Shown one piece after another: positions 1 through 6,764 of a stretch of DNA of 8,773 nucleotides. Position 1 is the first letter of the stretch. Each line of letters starts with the position of its first letter. The translations under genes and the position numbers were made by a program. The notes beneath the pieces are model-generated. The model searched no databases, had not been told where the DNA came from, and saw only the letters and a list, made by a program, of their open reading frames with translations. Origin of the DNA: Flavobacteriales bacterium (GTDB lineage Bacteria; Bacteroidota; Bacteroidia; Flavobacteriales; TMED113); assembly GCA_002713285.1 (NCBI GenBank), contig PAVX01000001.1, positions 41,181 through 49,953 of the forward strand. The letters run 5' to 3'.

Positions 1-60
1 GAAATTACAAATGAACATCTACTTGATTCTATTTTTAAAGATTTTTGTATTGGAAAATGA
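1..60 (+). CDS. mnmE: tRNA modification GTPase MnmE, C-terminal end (partial)
   Basis: Only the last 19 codons and the TGA stop lie in the window; the gene begins upstream. The frame reads EITNEHLLDSIFKDFCIGK and stops. The ending I-F-x-x-F-C-I-G-K is the highly conserved MnmE (TrmE) C-terminus, whose cysteine belongs to the family's C-terminal motif. MnmE is a GTPase that works with MnmG to install the (carboxymethyl)aminomethyl group on the wobble uridine of certain tRNAs. That role is family knowledge, since none of the GTPase domain is visible here. A candidate promoter for the next gene overlaps this 3' end. The identification rests on a short but distinctive tail. Confidence 0.88.
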   Translation, partial: EITNEHLLDSIFKDFCIGK

Positions 61-79
61 ATTAATATCTATATAATTG
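49..79 (+). promoter_or_regulatory. candidate Bacteroidota promoter of the riboswitch-receptor transcript
   Basis: ATTG at 49-52 and TATAATTG at 72-79 are 19 bases apart. They resemble the Bacteroidota -33 (TTTG/TTG) and -7 (TAnnTTTG) elements, with one mismatch in the -7 box. Transcription would start near 84-86, just where the riboswitch P1 stem begins, which supports the call. The site overlaps the end of mnmE. This is pattern matching in AT-rich DNA and is therefore tentative. Confidence 0.35.
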
Positions 80-82
80 TGA

Positions 83-154
83 AATCATTGGGGGTGCTAA
101 TTATAGCTGAGAATATACCCACAGAACTTGCGATGGTAATTCATCGAAAGAATT
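83..154 (+). ncRNA. TPP riboswitch (THI element)
   Basis: This leader carries the conserved parts of the thiamine pyrophosphate aptamer in order. GGGGGTGC (90-97) opens it. GCTA (96-99) pairs with TAGC (104-107) as the P3 hairpin. The hallmark CTGAGA follows at 107-112, and ACCC (117-120) pairs back to GGGT (92-95) as P2. Next comes AGAACTTG, matching the usual TGAACCTG. The last arm is a perfect stem, CGATG (131-135) with CATCG (142-146), closing the loop GTAATT, close to the usual GATAAT. P1 is weak (around 83-86 with 150-154), so the outer limits are approximate. The aptamer ends only about 20 bases before the ATG at 175. No intrinsic terminator fits in that gap, so control at translation initiation is my inference. 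TPP binding would be expected to switch the receptor gene off. Confidence 0.9.
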
Positions 155-174
155 ATTAATTAAAATTTAATACA

Positions 175-2205
175 ATGAATAAATTATTATTCCTTTTTAT
201 TTCGATATCAAACATCATAATATCTCAAAATAGTTTTAACACTGACTCTGTTAATATATTAAAAGAAATTAATGCCACATATTACGCTCATAAAGAAACA
301 CCTATAACATATCAGAACATCAACATAAATGAAATACAAGAACAATATATTGGACAAGAGCCAGCATTTATTTTAAATCAAACCCCTTCTATAATAGGAT
401 ATTCAGATGGTGGCCATAGTCAAGGCTACGCATACTTTACATTAAGAGGCATAGATCAAACACGAGTCAATATAACATTAGATGGAGTTCCACTAAATGA
501 TCCGGCAGATCAAGCATTTTATTTTTCAAATTATGCAGACATTTTAAATTCAATACAAACCATCCAAATTCAAAGAGGAGTTGGTACTTCCAAAAATGGA
601 ACTGCTAGCTATGCAGGAAATATTGAACTTTTTTCCCACAAACTCAATAAGAACAATAAAGAAATTGGCTTTGGATATGGTTCATATAATACCCTAAGAG
701 CATATGGGATTTATAATACAACTAAAAATAATAAAAGTTTACACTTAAGGATTTCTAAAATATATTCGGATGGTTTTAAACAACATTCATCTAATAATTC
801 CCAATCGTTATTTTTAAGTGGAGGATGGACTTTAAATAAATCAATCTGGAAAATCAATATCTTATCTGGTAATCAAAAAAATGAGTTAGCGTGGATGGCA
901 GTATCTGAAAATGAGATTAATTGTGATAGGACAATTAATGCGAACTCTCAATATGAAAAAGATGATTTTTCACAAACTTTATTTCAAATTCAACATATCT
1001 TTTCTCCAAAAGATCATACTACTATTCATTCTAGTATATACAGTACTTTAGCTAATGGATGGTGGGATTTTGATTTACCGAACTTTTTAAACGTAGCAGA
1101 ACCATCAGACATAGAAGATATATCAAGGAACACATTAAACTCTCAGTTACTTGGGCTATATAGCAATTATACTATAAAACATAATAATTTAAAATCCATC
1201 ACAGGCTTTCATGGCAATGTATATCAAAATAATTTTCAAGAAAGTCACATGTTATCTGGAGTCATTTGGAATGAGAATACAAAATATAAAAATGAAATTA
1301 GTTTGTTTCAAAAAATCGAATATCGATTAAATAAACTTTTAATTCTCGTGGATGTTCAATCACGTAAATCATGGTTTGACTATCAAAGTAATTTAAATTT
1401 TTCACCAATCTCTTGGTCATTCATAAATCCAAAAGTTGGTTTAAGTTATAATATATCCCCGAAAAACATACTCTACTGTAATATAGGAAAAACAGGAAGA
1501 GAGCCCGCTCGATATGATATGTTTGAGGGCAATGATGTATTATTATATTTATGTGAATATGATAATGAAGGTAATATAATTATTCCCGAATCAGGAAATA
1601 CACTGATCCAAAGCACTTTGCCAGAATATGTTGTAGATTATGAGCTTGGAGTCCGCAGTCACTTAGAACGTTTAATATTAAATATTAACTATTATTATTT
1701 AAATTTTGATAATGAACGTGTCCTTAATGGTTTTTATGGACCAAATGGATTAGCACTAAGTAGTAATGTTGATAAAAGTGTAAGAACTGGCATTGAACTA
1801 TTTGCTTCATATAATATTAATGATCATATTAAATTAATTAATAACTCATCATATAATTATAGTATTATTCAAGAACAAAATATACAATTTACACCCATTT
1901 TAACACCACCTATTATAATTAATCAAGAGGTGGTATATGAAAAGAATAATTTAAAATTTAGTTTATCAGGAAGATATCAAAGTGAATCATATATAAATTT
2001 TGAAAATACTGCATCTTTAAATGATTATATCATAATAAATAGCAGGATTGATTATAAAATTAAAAATTATTCCGCCTCTATCTTTATCAATAATATAACT
2101 GATAATTTTTATTTTAATCATGGATTCATTGATGCGAGCGGAAATGAAAAATACTTTGTACAAACACCTAGAAATATACATTTAGCATTCAAAATCAGAT
2201 TTTAA
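175..2205 (+). CDS. TonB-dependent outer-membrane receptor, probable thiamine uptake
   Basis: This is a 676-residue receptor of normal family length. A hydrophobic signal peptide spans residues 1 to about 17, with likely cleavage before Gln18. A TonB-box-like stretch lies near residues 26-33 (VNILKEIN). The plug domain runs from about 40 to 155 and contains LRGIDQTRVNITLDGVPLND (90-109) and the IQIQRGVGTSKNGTASYAGN stretch (130-149). The remainder is the 22-strand beta-barrel, ending in the aromatic residue (KIRF) expected for outer-membrane insertion. Family members import scarce nutrients across the outer membrane using energy from TonB/ExbBD. The sequence alone does not name the ligand. 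The TPP riboswitch directly upstream points to thiamine, a phosphate ester or a precursor, as for riboswitch-linked receptors known in Bacteroides. Those sit beside pnuT and a thiamine pyrophosphokinase gene; here the next gene is on the other strand, so this one is monocistronic. The start is fixed by the signal peptide and riboswitch spacing. Confidence 0.9.
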   Translation: MNKLLFLFISISNIIISQNSFNTDSVNILKEINATYYAHKETPITYQNININEIQEQYIGQEPAFILNQTPSIIGYSDGGHSQGYAYFTLRGIDQTRVNITLDGVPLNDPADQAFYFSNYADILNSIQTIQIQRGVGTSKNGTASYAGNIELFSHKLNKNNKEIGFGYGSYNTLRAYGIYNTTKNNKSLHLRISKIYSDGFKQHSSNNSQSLFLSGGWTLNKSIWKINILSGNQKNELAWMAVSENEINCDRTINANSQYEKDDFSQTLFQIQHIFSPKDHTTIHSSIYSTLANGWWDFDLPNFLNVAEPSDIEDISRNTLNSQLLGLYSNYTIKHNNLKSITGFHGNVYQNNFQESHMLSGVIWNENTKYKNEISLFQKIEYRLNKLLILVDVQSRKSWFDYQSNLNFSPISWSFINPKVGLSYNISPKNILYCNIGKTGREPARYDMFEGNDVLLYLCEYDNEGNIIIPESGNTLIQSTLPEYVVDYELGVRSHLERLILNINYYYLNFDNERVLNGFYGPNGLALSSNVDKSVRTGIELFASYNINDHIKLINNSSYNYSIIQEQNIQFTPILTPPIIINQEVVYEKNNLKFSLSGRYQSESYINFENTASLNDYIIINSRIDYKIKNYSASIFINNITDNFYFNHGFIDASGNEKYFVQTPRNIHLAFKIRF

Positions 2206-2211
2206 AATAAA

Positions 2212-2943
2212 CTAACTTTGATCATGTTTATTTTCATTTGCAATTTCTGCCGAAACTATACCAGTAGGGACAGCAATAATACCATACCCTAAAATCATAA
2301 TAAAAGTTGCAATAATTTTACCAGTAATCGTTACAGGTGTTACATCACCATAACCAACAGTAGTTAAAGTAACAATGGCCCAGTAAATCGAGTCAGGCAA
2401 AGTGTCAAACCCATTTTTTTGACCTTCAATAACATACATTAAAGAACCCAACACAACTGCAATTAAAAGGATAAATAAAACAAATGCTAATATTTTAGGT
2501 CGAGACTTACTTAACGCAATCATCATCATATTACCACCCGTTACATATTTTTTTAATTTAAACACTCTAAACACCCTTATCAATCTCAATATCCTTATAT
2601 CTAATAAAACTCCAATTGGGGGATAAACAGTACTTAAATATGTAGGAATAATAGCTAGTAAATCAATAATACCCCACCAAGAAAAAATATATTTCCATCT
2701 TTTTTTAGCAGAATAGATTCTTAAACCATACTCTATCGTAAATACAATGGTAAAGAACCACTCTAGAGCATATAAAAAATGTCCATAAGTTTTATCTATT
2801 GAAGGAACACTTTCTAGTATTACTCCAAGGCATGATAAAAGAATAAAAATAAGCAACCAAACATCAAAAAGGTAAGCATACTTACCATTAGTAGTAAAAA
2901 TGATATTATGAATTTTATTTTTTAATAATGATTTTTTACCCAA
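2212..2943 (-). CDS. voltage-gated potassium channel, six transmembrane helices (TTG start)
   Basis: A 243-residue inner-membrane channel subunit that should assemble as a tetramer. Helices S1-S3 lie near residues 26-44, 56-74 and 86-104, with acidic residues Glu71 in S2 and Asp94 in S3. S4 is a textbook voltage sensor, with Arg117, Arg120, Arg123, Arg126 and Lys129 at every third position. S5 (about 150-172), a pore helix (183-195), the K+ selectivity filter TTVGYGD (194-200) and S6 (208-234) complete the pore. No C-terminal RCK/TrkA-N domain is present, so gating by voltage rather than by nucleotides or Ca2+ is likely. The frame has no ATG in its N-terminal region, and an in-frame TAG lies two codons upstream of the TTG at 2943. 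TTG is therefore the best start, and it gives the usual short cytoplasmic lead before the K-I-H-N-I-I-F segment. The gene converges on the receptor gene with a 6-base gap. Its physiological role is not evident from the neighbours. Confidence 0.92.
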   Translation of the reverse strand: MGKKSLLKNKIHNIIFTTNGKYAYLFDVWLLIFILLSCLGVILESVPSIDKTYGHFLYALEWFFTIVFTIEYGLRIYSAKKRWKYIFSWWGIIDLLAIIPTYLSTVYPPIGVLLDIRILRLIRVFRVFKLKKYVTGGNMMMIALSKSRPKILAFVLFILLIAVVLGSLMYVIEGQKNGFDTLPDSIYWAIVTLTTVGYGDVTPVTITGKIIATFIMILGYGIIAVPTGIVSAEIANENKHDQS

Positions 2944-2963
2944 AACTATTTCTTATATTTTAT

Positions 2964-2971
2964 CAAATATA
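2964..2971 (-). promoter_or_regulatory. candidate -7 promoter box of the potassium channel gene
   Basis: On the minus strand this reads TATATTTG, an exact match to the Bacteroidota -7 consensus TAnnTTTG. Transcription would start around 2955-2957, about 13 bases before the TTG start codon. The nearest TTTG upstream (2987-2990 on the minus strand) leaves a spacer of only 15 bases, shorter than the usual 19-21, so the -33 element is unconvincing. Confidence 0.4.
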
Positions 2972-3000
2972 TAATTTTATTAGTATCAAATAATAATTTT

Positions 3001-3144
3001 ATGAAAGAAACAAAATACCATTTCATCATGATAATAGGTATTATAATTACAATCATTGGATTGATTACAAAGAAATATCTCTTTTTGTTATTGCTATTTC
3101 CTTTTGGATTTAAATATTTTCAGGAGGAGAAGAAAAGTGACTAA
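3001..3144 (+). CDS. small hydrophobic membrane protein, 47 residues
   Basis: An ATG at 3001 opens a 47-codon frame ending in TAA. The protein has a charged N-terminus (MKETKYH) and a hydrophobic helix at about residues 8-22, rich in isoleucine and glycine. A short KK turn at 24-25 leads to a second hydrophobic stretch at about 26-40 and a charged tail (QEEKKSD). This looks like a two-helix membrane hairpin with both ends in the cytoplasm. I do not recognise a named family. It fills the space between two minus-strand genes and diverges from the channel gene. Its stop codon overlaps the stop of the downstream lipoprotein gene (CTAA at 3141-3144 serves both strands). The clean amphipathic layout and good fit to the gap favour a real gene, but with no family match and no clear ribosome-binding site this remains a prediction. 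Confidence 0.6.
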   Translation: MKETKYHFIMIIGIIITIIGLITKKYLFLLLLFPFGFKYFQEEKKSD

Positions 3145-4076
3145 ATTTTAATATTAAATACAGCCAATAGTCCTCGATGATCTGACTCATAATTATTAAT
3201 CAGAATAGTAGATAAATAGTCTGGACCAATAATATCTACTGACTCTAGATCGATCACACCATTAGCATTATTATAATATATAAAATCAATTCGATCATGA
3301 ACCTCATATAAAGAAGTATTAGGCGTCCATGTATAACCAGGCTTAATCAATGGGTCAGGGTAAATCTCCCTATAAGAGTCTTTTAGACCTAATGTTAATA
3401 TTTTATTAGAGGATGGCCAATCTACTAAAAATTGACTTCCATCAATTTGAAACTCAAGCGGATTTTCAGCATCAAGAACCCAATCTAAATGAGAAGGTTC
3501 ATTGAAATCACCTGCAACAATAATAGGCATATTATTTTCATTACTTACATCAATAATTAATGACTTTAAAAGATTTAACTCTTCTCCTCTAGCTTGTTCA
3601 GCTTGATAGATTGCTTGGGATTCAGTAGTAATTAATCTATCTCGAATATCATAAGGTTGATAAGGATAAGCTGACATATGTACATTAAACATGTTGACAT
3701 AAATAGAATCATCTAATATAATTTTGACATACATGTCGTTAACTCCTTCAATAATATATTTTGATAAAATAGCTGTACTTGTCTCTGGATTACCATAGAA
3801 ACAATAATTAAATCTATCAGCAATTTTTAACCCCATCTCATAAGACTCTTGCAGAGCAATAATATCAGGATTAGTAATATCAATAATTTCTGTAACACTA
3901 TTTAAAGAAGTGGTAGACAATCTATTAAAAGAGAGAATAGACATACTATAATCTAATAATTCACCATTGCACAGTGAAATTTCAATTGGATTATTTGATT
4001 CTATTGCAATAGAATTTGTTTTTTCACAAGAAAAAAGAAAAAAAGAAAAAAATATAAGGTATTTATACATAGTCAT
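3141..4076 (-). CDS. lipoprotein of the endonuclease/exonuclease/phosphatase superfamily
   Basis: A 311-residue lipoprotein. A hydrophobic signal (residues 4-16) ends in the lipobox LFSC, with the lipidated residue at Cys17, so the enzyme should be anchored to a membrane facing the periplasm or the cell surface. The rest is a complete EEP (DNase I-like) domain with its metal and catalytic motifs in order: SFN (Asn51), LQES (Gln76, Glu77), NVHM (His133), AGDFN (Asp190, Asn192), RIDFIYY (Asp264) and SDHRG (Asp299, His300). The family cleaves phosphodiester or phosphomonoester bonds in substrates ranging from DNA and RNA to inositol phosphates and sphingomyelin; the substrate cannot be told here. 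An extracellular nuclease or phosphatase involved in phosphorus scavenging is a reasonable guess. Two starts are possible, Met1 at 4076 and Met3 at 4070, and both keep the signal peptide. The start is 45 bases from the divergent methyltransferase gene. Confidence 0.87.
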   Translation of the reverse strand: MTMYKYLIFFSFFLFSCEKTNSIAIESNNPIEISLCNGELLDYSMSILSFNRLSTTSLNSVTEIIDITNPDIIALQESYEMGLKIADRFNYCFYGNPETSTAILSKYIIEGVNDMYVKIILDDSIYVNMFNVHMSAYPYQPYDIRDRLITTESQAIYQAEQARGEELNLLKSLIIDVSNENNMPIIVAGDFNEPSHLDWVLDAENPLEFQIDGSQFLVDWPSSNKILTLGLKDSYREIYPDPLIKPGYTWTPNTSLYEVHDRIDFIYYNNANGVIDLESVDIIGPDYLSTILINNYESDHRGLLAVFNIKI

Positions 4077-4107
4077 TGTGCTAAATTAATTAATAATATT
4101 AGATTTG
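4075..4107 (+). promoter_or_regulatory. probable Bacteroidota promoter of the methyltransferase gene
   Basis: TAGATTTG at 4100-4107 matches the -7 consensus TAnnTTTG exactly, and ATTG at 4075-4078 gives a -33 element with a 21-base spacer. Transcription would begin around 4113-4116, leaving a very short leader of some 6-9 bases before the ATG at 4122. The -33 element overlaps the start codon of the divergent lipoprotein gene, so the two promoters must be interleaved in the 45-base gap. Confidence 0.5.
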
Positions 4108-4121
4108 GAAACATTTATGCT

Positions 4122-5735
4122 ATGGAACAAAAAGAAAAAAAAATATTATTCTTATCAAATTTATTTCAACATCTCGATGGAATTGTATTAATTCCAACTA
4201 TAATCGAATTACAAAGGAAGAAGATTCTTAACTATATTCAAAAACAAAAAAAATGTAGTTTATTAGAATTAAGCAGTAAATATACTGCTAATAATGGCTA
4301 TTTAAATGTCTCCTTAAGACTATTATGTTCACAAGGTATTCTAAAACAAGAAATTATAGACAATGAAGTATTTTTTAGTGATGCTCAATTAGAAGAATGG
4401 ATGTCAATGAATATAATAGAAAAGTATAAAATAGTTCAAGAATTATATAGCAATGATATTCCGTATGAAAGCATCCTGACAGTTAACAAAACTAAATTAA
4501 TAGAGAATTCTATTTTATTCAACACAATTAAACAATATAATAGTTGGAAAGCACAAGATTATCAAACCGAACTTAATACAACAATAAAAAGTCATCACTG
4601 GTCCAAATGGCAAACACATATAGAAGGCGCGATGCTAGGGCCAATTATTGTTTTACTATCTAGAAATAGATATTTTGAGGATATTAAAGTAGATAAAGTG
4701 TTGTTAATAGACATACATCATATATGGAAAAACGCAATAATGAAGCTATTCCATCATACTCACATTGTTAATGAGCAGTATAGACTCACCGAGTACGGTT
4801 ACTTTTTATTAAAACGTGCAACTTCTTATGGAGTAACAGTATCATATTTACCTACATTTAGAAATATCAATAACTTAATTTATGGTGACCATACAATATT
4901 AACGACACAATCAAGTGAAGAGGAAGAAATCCATGTAGATAGAAGTATGAATGTGTGGGGAAGTGGTGGTGCACACAATACATATTTTAAAAAAGTAGAT
5001 CAAATTATTTTAGACCTATTTAATCTTCCAATTGAACAACAACCAAAAGGTTTTATAGATATTGGATGTGGTAATGGTAAATTAATAGAACATGTTTTTG
5101 ACTTAATCTATTATAAAACAAAACGAGGAAAATATTTAAAAGAACATCCTTTGTTCATTGTAGGTAGTGATTTTAATTACAAAGCACTAGAAGCAACTCA
5201 AGCAACAATACATCAAGCGGACATATGGGCAAAAACAGCATTTGGAGATATTAGTGATCCAGATGGATTAGCTCAAAGATTAAGAAAAGAACATAATATT
5301 GATTTAGTTGACCTATTGAATGTGCGTTCATTTTTAGACCATAATAGAATATATGAAAGTCCGAAAAATAATACTTCTAACAAAAGTGAATCTACGGGAG
5401 CATTTTGTTATCGAGGAAACCGAATAAATAACTGTTTAATAGAAAAAAACTTAGAAGAACATCTAGCAAAATGGTATCCTTATTTAAAAAAATATGGGTT
5501 GCTCATCGTAGAACTCCATACTATTGACCCAACGCTAGCATCTAAAAATATAGGAAAAACAGCTATTACTGCATACGATGCTTCACATGGGTTTTCAGAT
5601 CAATATATTGTTGAATATAAATTGTTTTTGAAGATAGCTAAAAAAGTGGGACTCGTACCAGATGTAGAACATGAGTACACATTCCCAAGTAGAGAAATTC
5701 CTATTGTAAGTATTAATAGATTTATTGCAAAATAG
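4122..5735 (+). CDS. class I SAM-dependent methyltransferase, AprA-like, standalone
   Basis: A 537-residue protein with a Rossmann methyltransferase domain in its C-terminal half. Motif I is FIDIGCGNGK (311-320). An acidic strand end follows at GSDFN (348-352), then GDISDPD (375-381), VDLLNVRSFLDH (396-407) and GLLIVELHT (459-467). Before it is the distinctive WGSGGAHNTYFKKVD (279-293) and after it YDASHGFSDQY (485-495). From memory, these two blocks recur in methyltransferases related to the MT domains of the cyanobacterial AprA loading module, which C-methylate ACP-bound polyketide starters. The N-terminal half looks like two winged-helix, dimerisation-type modules (about 15-95 and 150-255, the second with LTEYGYFLLKRATSYGVTVS), as in many O-methyltransferases. 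No ketosynthase, acyltransferase, carrier protein or GNAT gene is adjacent, so the substrate is unknown. The 3' end overlaps rluD by 14 bases on the other strand. The SAM domain is certain; the AprA relationship is likely. Confidence 0.8.
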   Translation: MEQKEKKILFLSNLFQHLDGIVLIPTIIELQRKKILNYIQKQKKCSLLELSSKYTANNGYLNVSLRLLCSQGILKQEIIDNEVFFSDAQLEEWMSMNIIEKYKIVQELYSNDIPYESILTVNKTKLIENSILFNTIKQYNSWKAQDYQTELNTTIKSHHWSKWQTHIEGAMLGPIIVLLSRNRYFEDIKVDKVLLIDIHHIWKNAIMKLFHHTHIVNEQYRLTEYGYFLLKRATSYGVTVSYLPTFRNINNLIYGDHTILTTQSSEEEEIHVDRSMNVWGSGGAHNTYFKKVDQIILDLFNLPIEQQPKGFIDIGCGNGKLIEHVFDLIYYKTKRGKYLKEHPLFIVGSDFNYKALEATQATIHQADIWAKTAFGDISDPDGLAQRLRKEHNIDLVDLLNVRSFLDHNRIYESPKNNTSNKSESTGAFCYRGNRINNCLIEKNLEEHLAKWYPYLKKYGLLIVELHTIDPTLASKNIGKTAITAYDASHGFSDQYIVEYKLFLKIAKKVGLVPDVEHEYTFPSREIPIVSINRFIAK

Positions 5736-6747
5736 ATTTATTTTGATTTGTATATATTCGCCATCTATCAATCACACTAGACATATCTTCAGGTAGATTA
5801 GATTCAAATCCAACTATTTTATTTTTCTTTGGATGTATAAAGCTTAAATGAGTAGCATGTAATGCTTGACGCGGTAAAATTTTAAAGCAGTTTTGAATAA
5901 ATTGCTTATACTTTGAAAAAGTTGTACCTCTTAAAATCTTATCACCACCATATTCAAAATCATTAAATAATGGATGTCCTATATGTTTCATATGCACACG
6001 TATTTGGTGTGTTCTTCCAGTTTCAAGTTTACACTTAACTAATGTAATGTAGCGAAATCTTTCTACAACTTCATAATGAGTGACAGCATGCTTACCTTCA
6101 TCATTATTAGTGAAGACTGTCATTAATTTTCTATTTTTTTTATTTCGACCAATATTGGCTGTAATAGTCCCTTTCTCAGTTTTCAAATCTCCCCATACTA
6201 AAGCCAAATATGTTCTATTAATAGTTCTTTCAGAAAATTGATTAGATAAATGATTTAATGCTTTACTATTTCGAGCTACAACCATAAGTCCAGTAGTATT
6301 TTTATCTAATCGATGCACTAAGCCTGGACGTTGATTATCACCTGAATCTTGAATGTCACTATATTTATACAAGAGTGCATGTACAAGAGTACCTGAATAA
6401 TGACCATAACTAGGATGAACAACCATGTTACTTGCTTTATTTAACACAATAACATCACTATCTTCAAATACAACATCTATAGGAATGTTTTCTGGAATAA
6501 TTTCTTTATTATATGGCTCGTGTTCAAATCTTATACTGATTTTATCTAAAGGCTTTACTTTATAGTTTGATTTAACTAATTTATTATTACAAAACACGTA
6601 ACCCGATGCAATTGATTTTTGAATTTTATTTCGACTGGTATTAGGTAGTCTAAGTAATAAAAATTTATCAATTCTAATTAAATCATGTTTTTTTTCGACT
6701 TCAAAAAAATGATGTTCATATAATTCTTCATTATCAACTAACCGCAT
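5722..6747 (-). CDS. rluD: 23S rRNA pseudouridine synthase, RluD/RluA family
   Basis: A 341-residue member of the RluA family, of normal length. An S4 RNA-binding domain occupies about residues 23-85 (RIDKFLLLRLPNTSRNKIQK at 25-44). The catalytic domain starts near 90 and carries NKASNMVVHPS (103-113). The signature HRLDKNTTGLMV (145-156) holds the catalytic aspartate Asp148, and the conserved LETGRTHQIRVHM lies at 241-253. RluD-type enzymes isomerise uridines in helix 69 of 23S rRNA. The RluD rather than RluC assignment comes from length, the S4 domain and the neighbourhood, and is less certain than the family. The start fits the ELYEHH-type lead seen in Bacteroidota homologues. The gene follows the PASTA gene by 17 bases on the same strand, so they probably form one operon. 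Its 3' end overlaps the methyltransferase stop by 14 bases. Confidence 0.92.
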   Translation of the reverse strand: MRLVDNEELYEHHFFEVEKKHDLIRIDKFLLLRLPNTSRNKIQKSIASGYVFCNNKLVKSNYKVKPLDKISIRFEHEPYNKEIIPENIPIDVVFEDSDVIVLNKASNMVVHPSYGHYSGTLVHALLYKYSDIQDSGDNQRPGLVHRLDKNTTGLMVVARNSKALNHLSNQFSERTINRTYLALVWGDLKTEKGTITANIGRNKKNRKLMTVFTNNDEGKHAVTHYEVVERFRYITLVKCKLETGRTHQIRVHMKHIGHPLFNDFEYGGDKILRGTTFSKYKQFIQNCFKILPRQALHATHLSFIHPKKNKIVGFESNLPEDMSSVIDRWRIYTNQNKSILQ

Positions 6748-6764
6748 ATAAAAAATGATTTATA

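Noticed and set aside
2191..2203. AAAATC-A-GATTTT palindrome at the receptor stop, as a terminator
   Set aside because: The loop would be one base and the stem is almost all A-T, so it cannot form a stable terminator hairpin.
3122..3139. Perfect Shine-Dalgarno look-alike AGGAGG followed by GTG
   Set aside because: The GTG opens only four codons before a stop, and the AGGAGG is simply the Gln-Glu-Glu codons at the end of the small membrane protein. Other genes here show no Shine-Dalgarno sequence.
4031..4143. A-runs of 6, 7, 7 and 9 bases at the starts of the lipoprotein and methyltransferase genes as phase-variation tracts
   Set aside because: Similar 8-base runs occur elsewhere in the window (for example near 6688 and 8730) and follow from Lys and Phe codons at high AT content; nothing singles these out.
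4122..5735. Transcription-regulator reading of the N-terminal winged-helix-like region
   Set aside because: Methyltransferases of this kind commonly use such folds for dimerisation, and the C-terminal half is a clear SAM domain. No DNA-binding role is supported.
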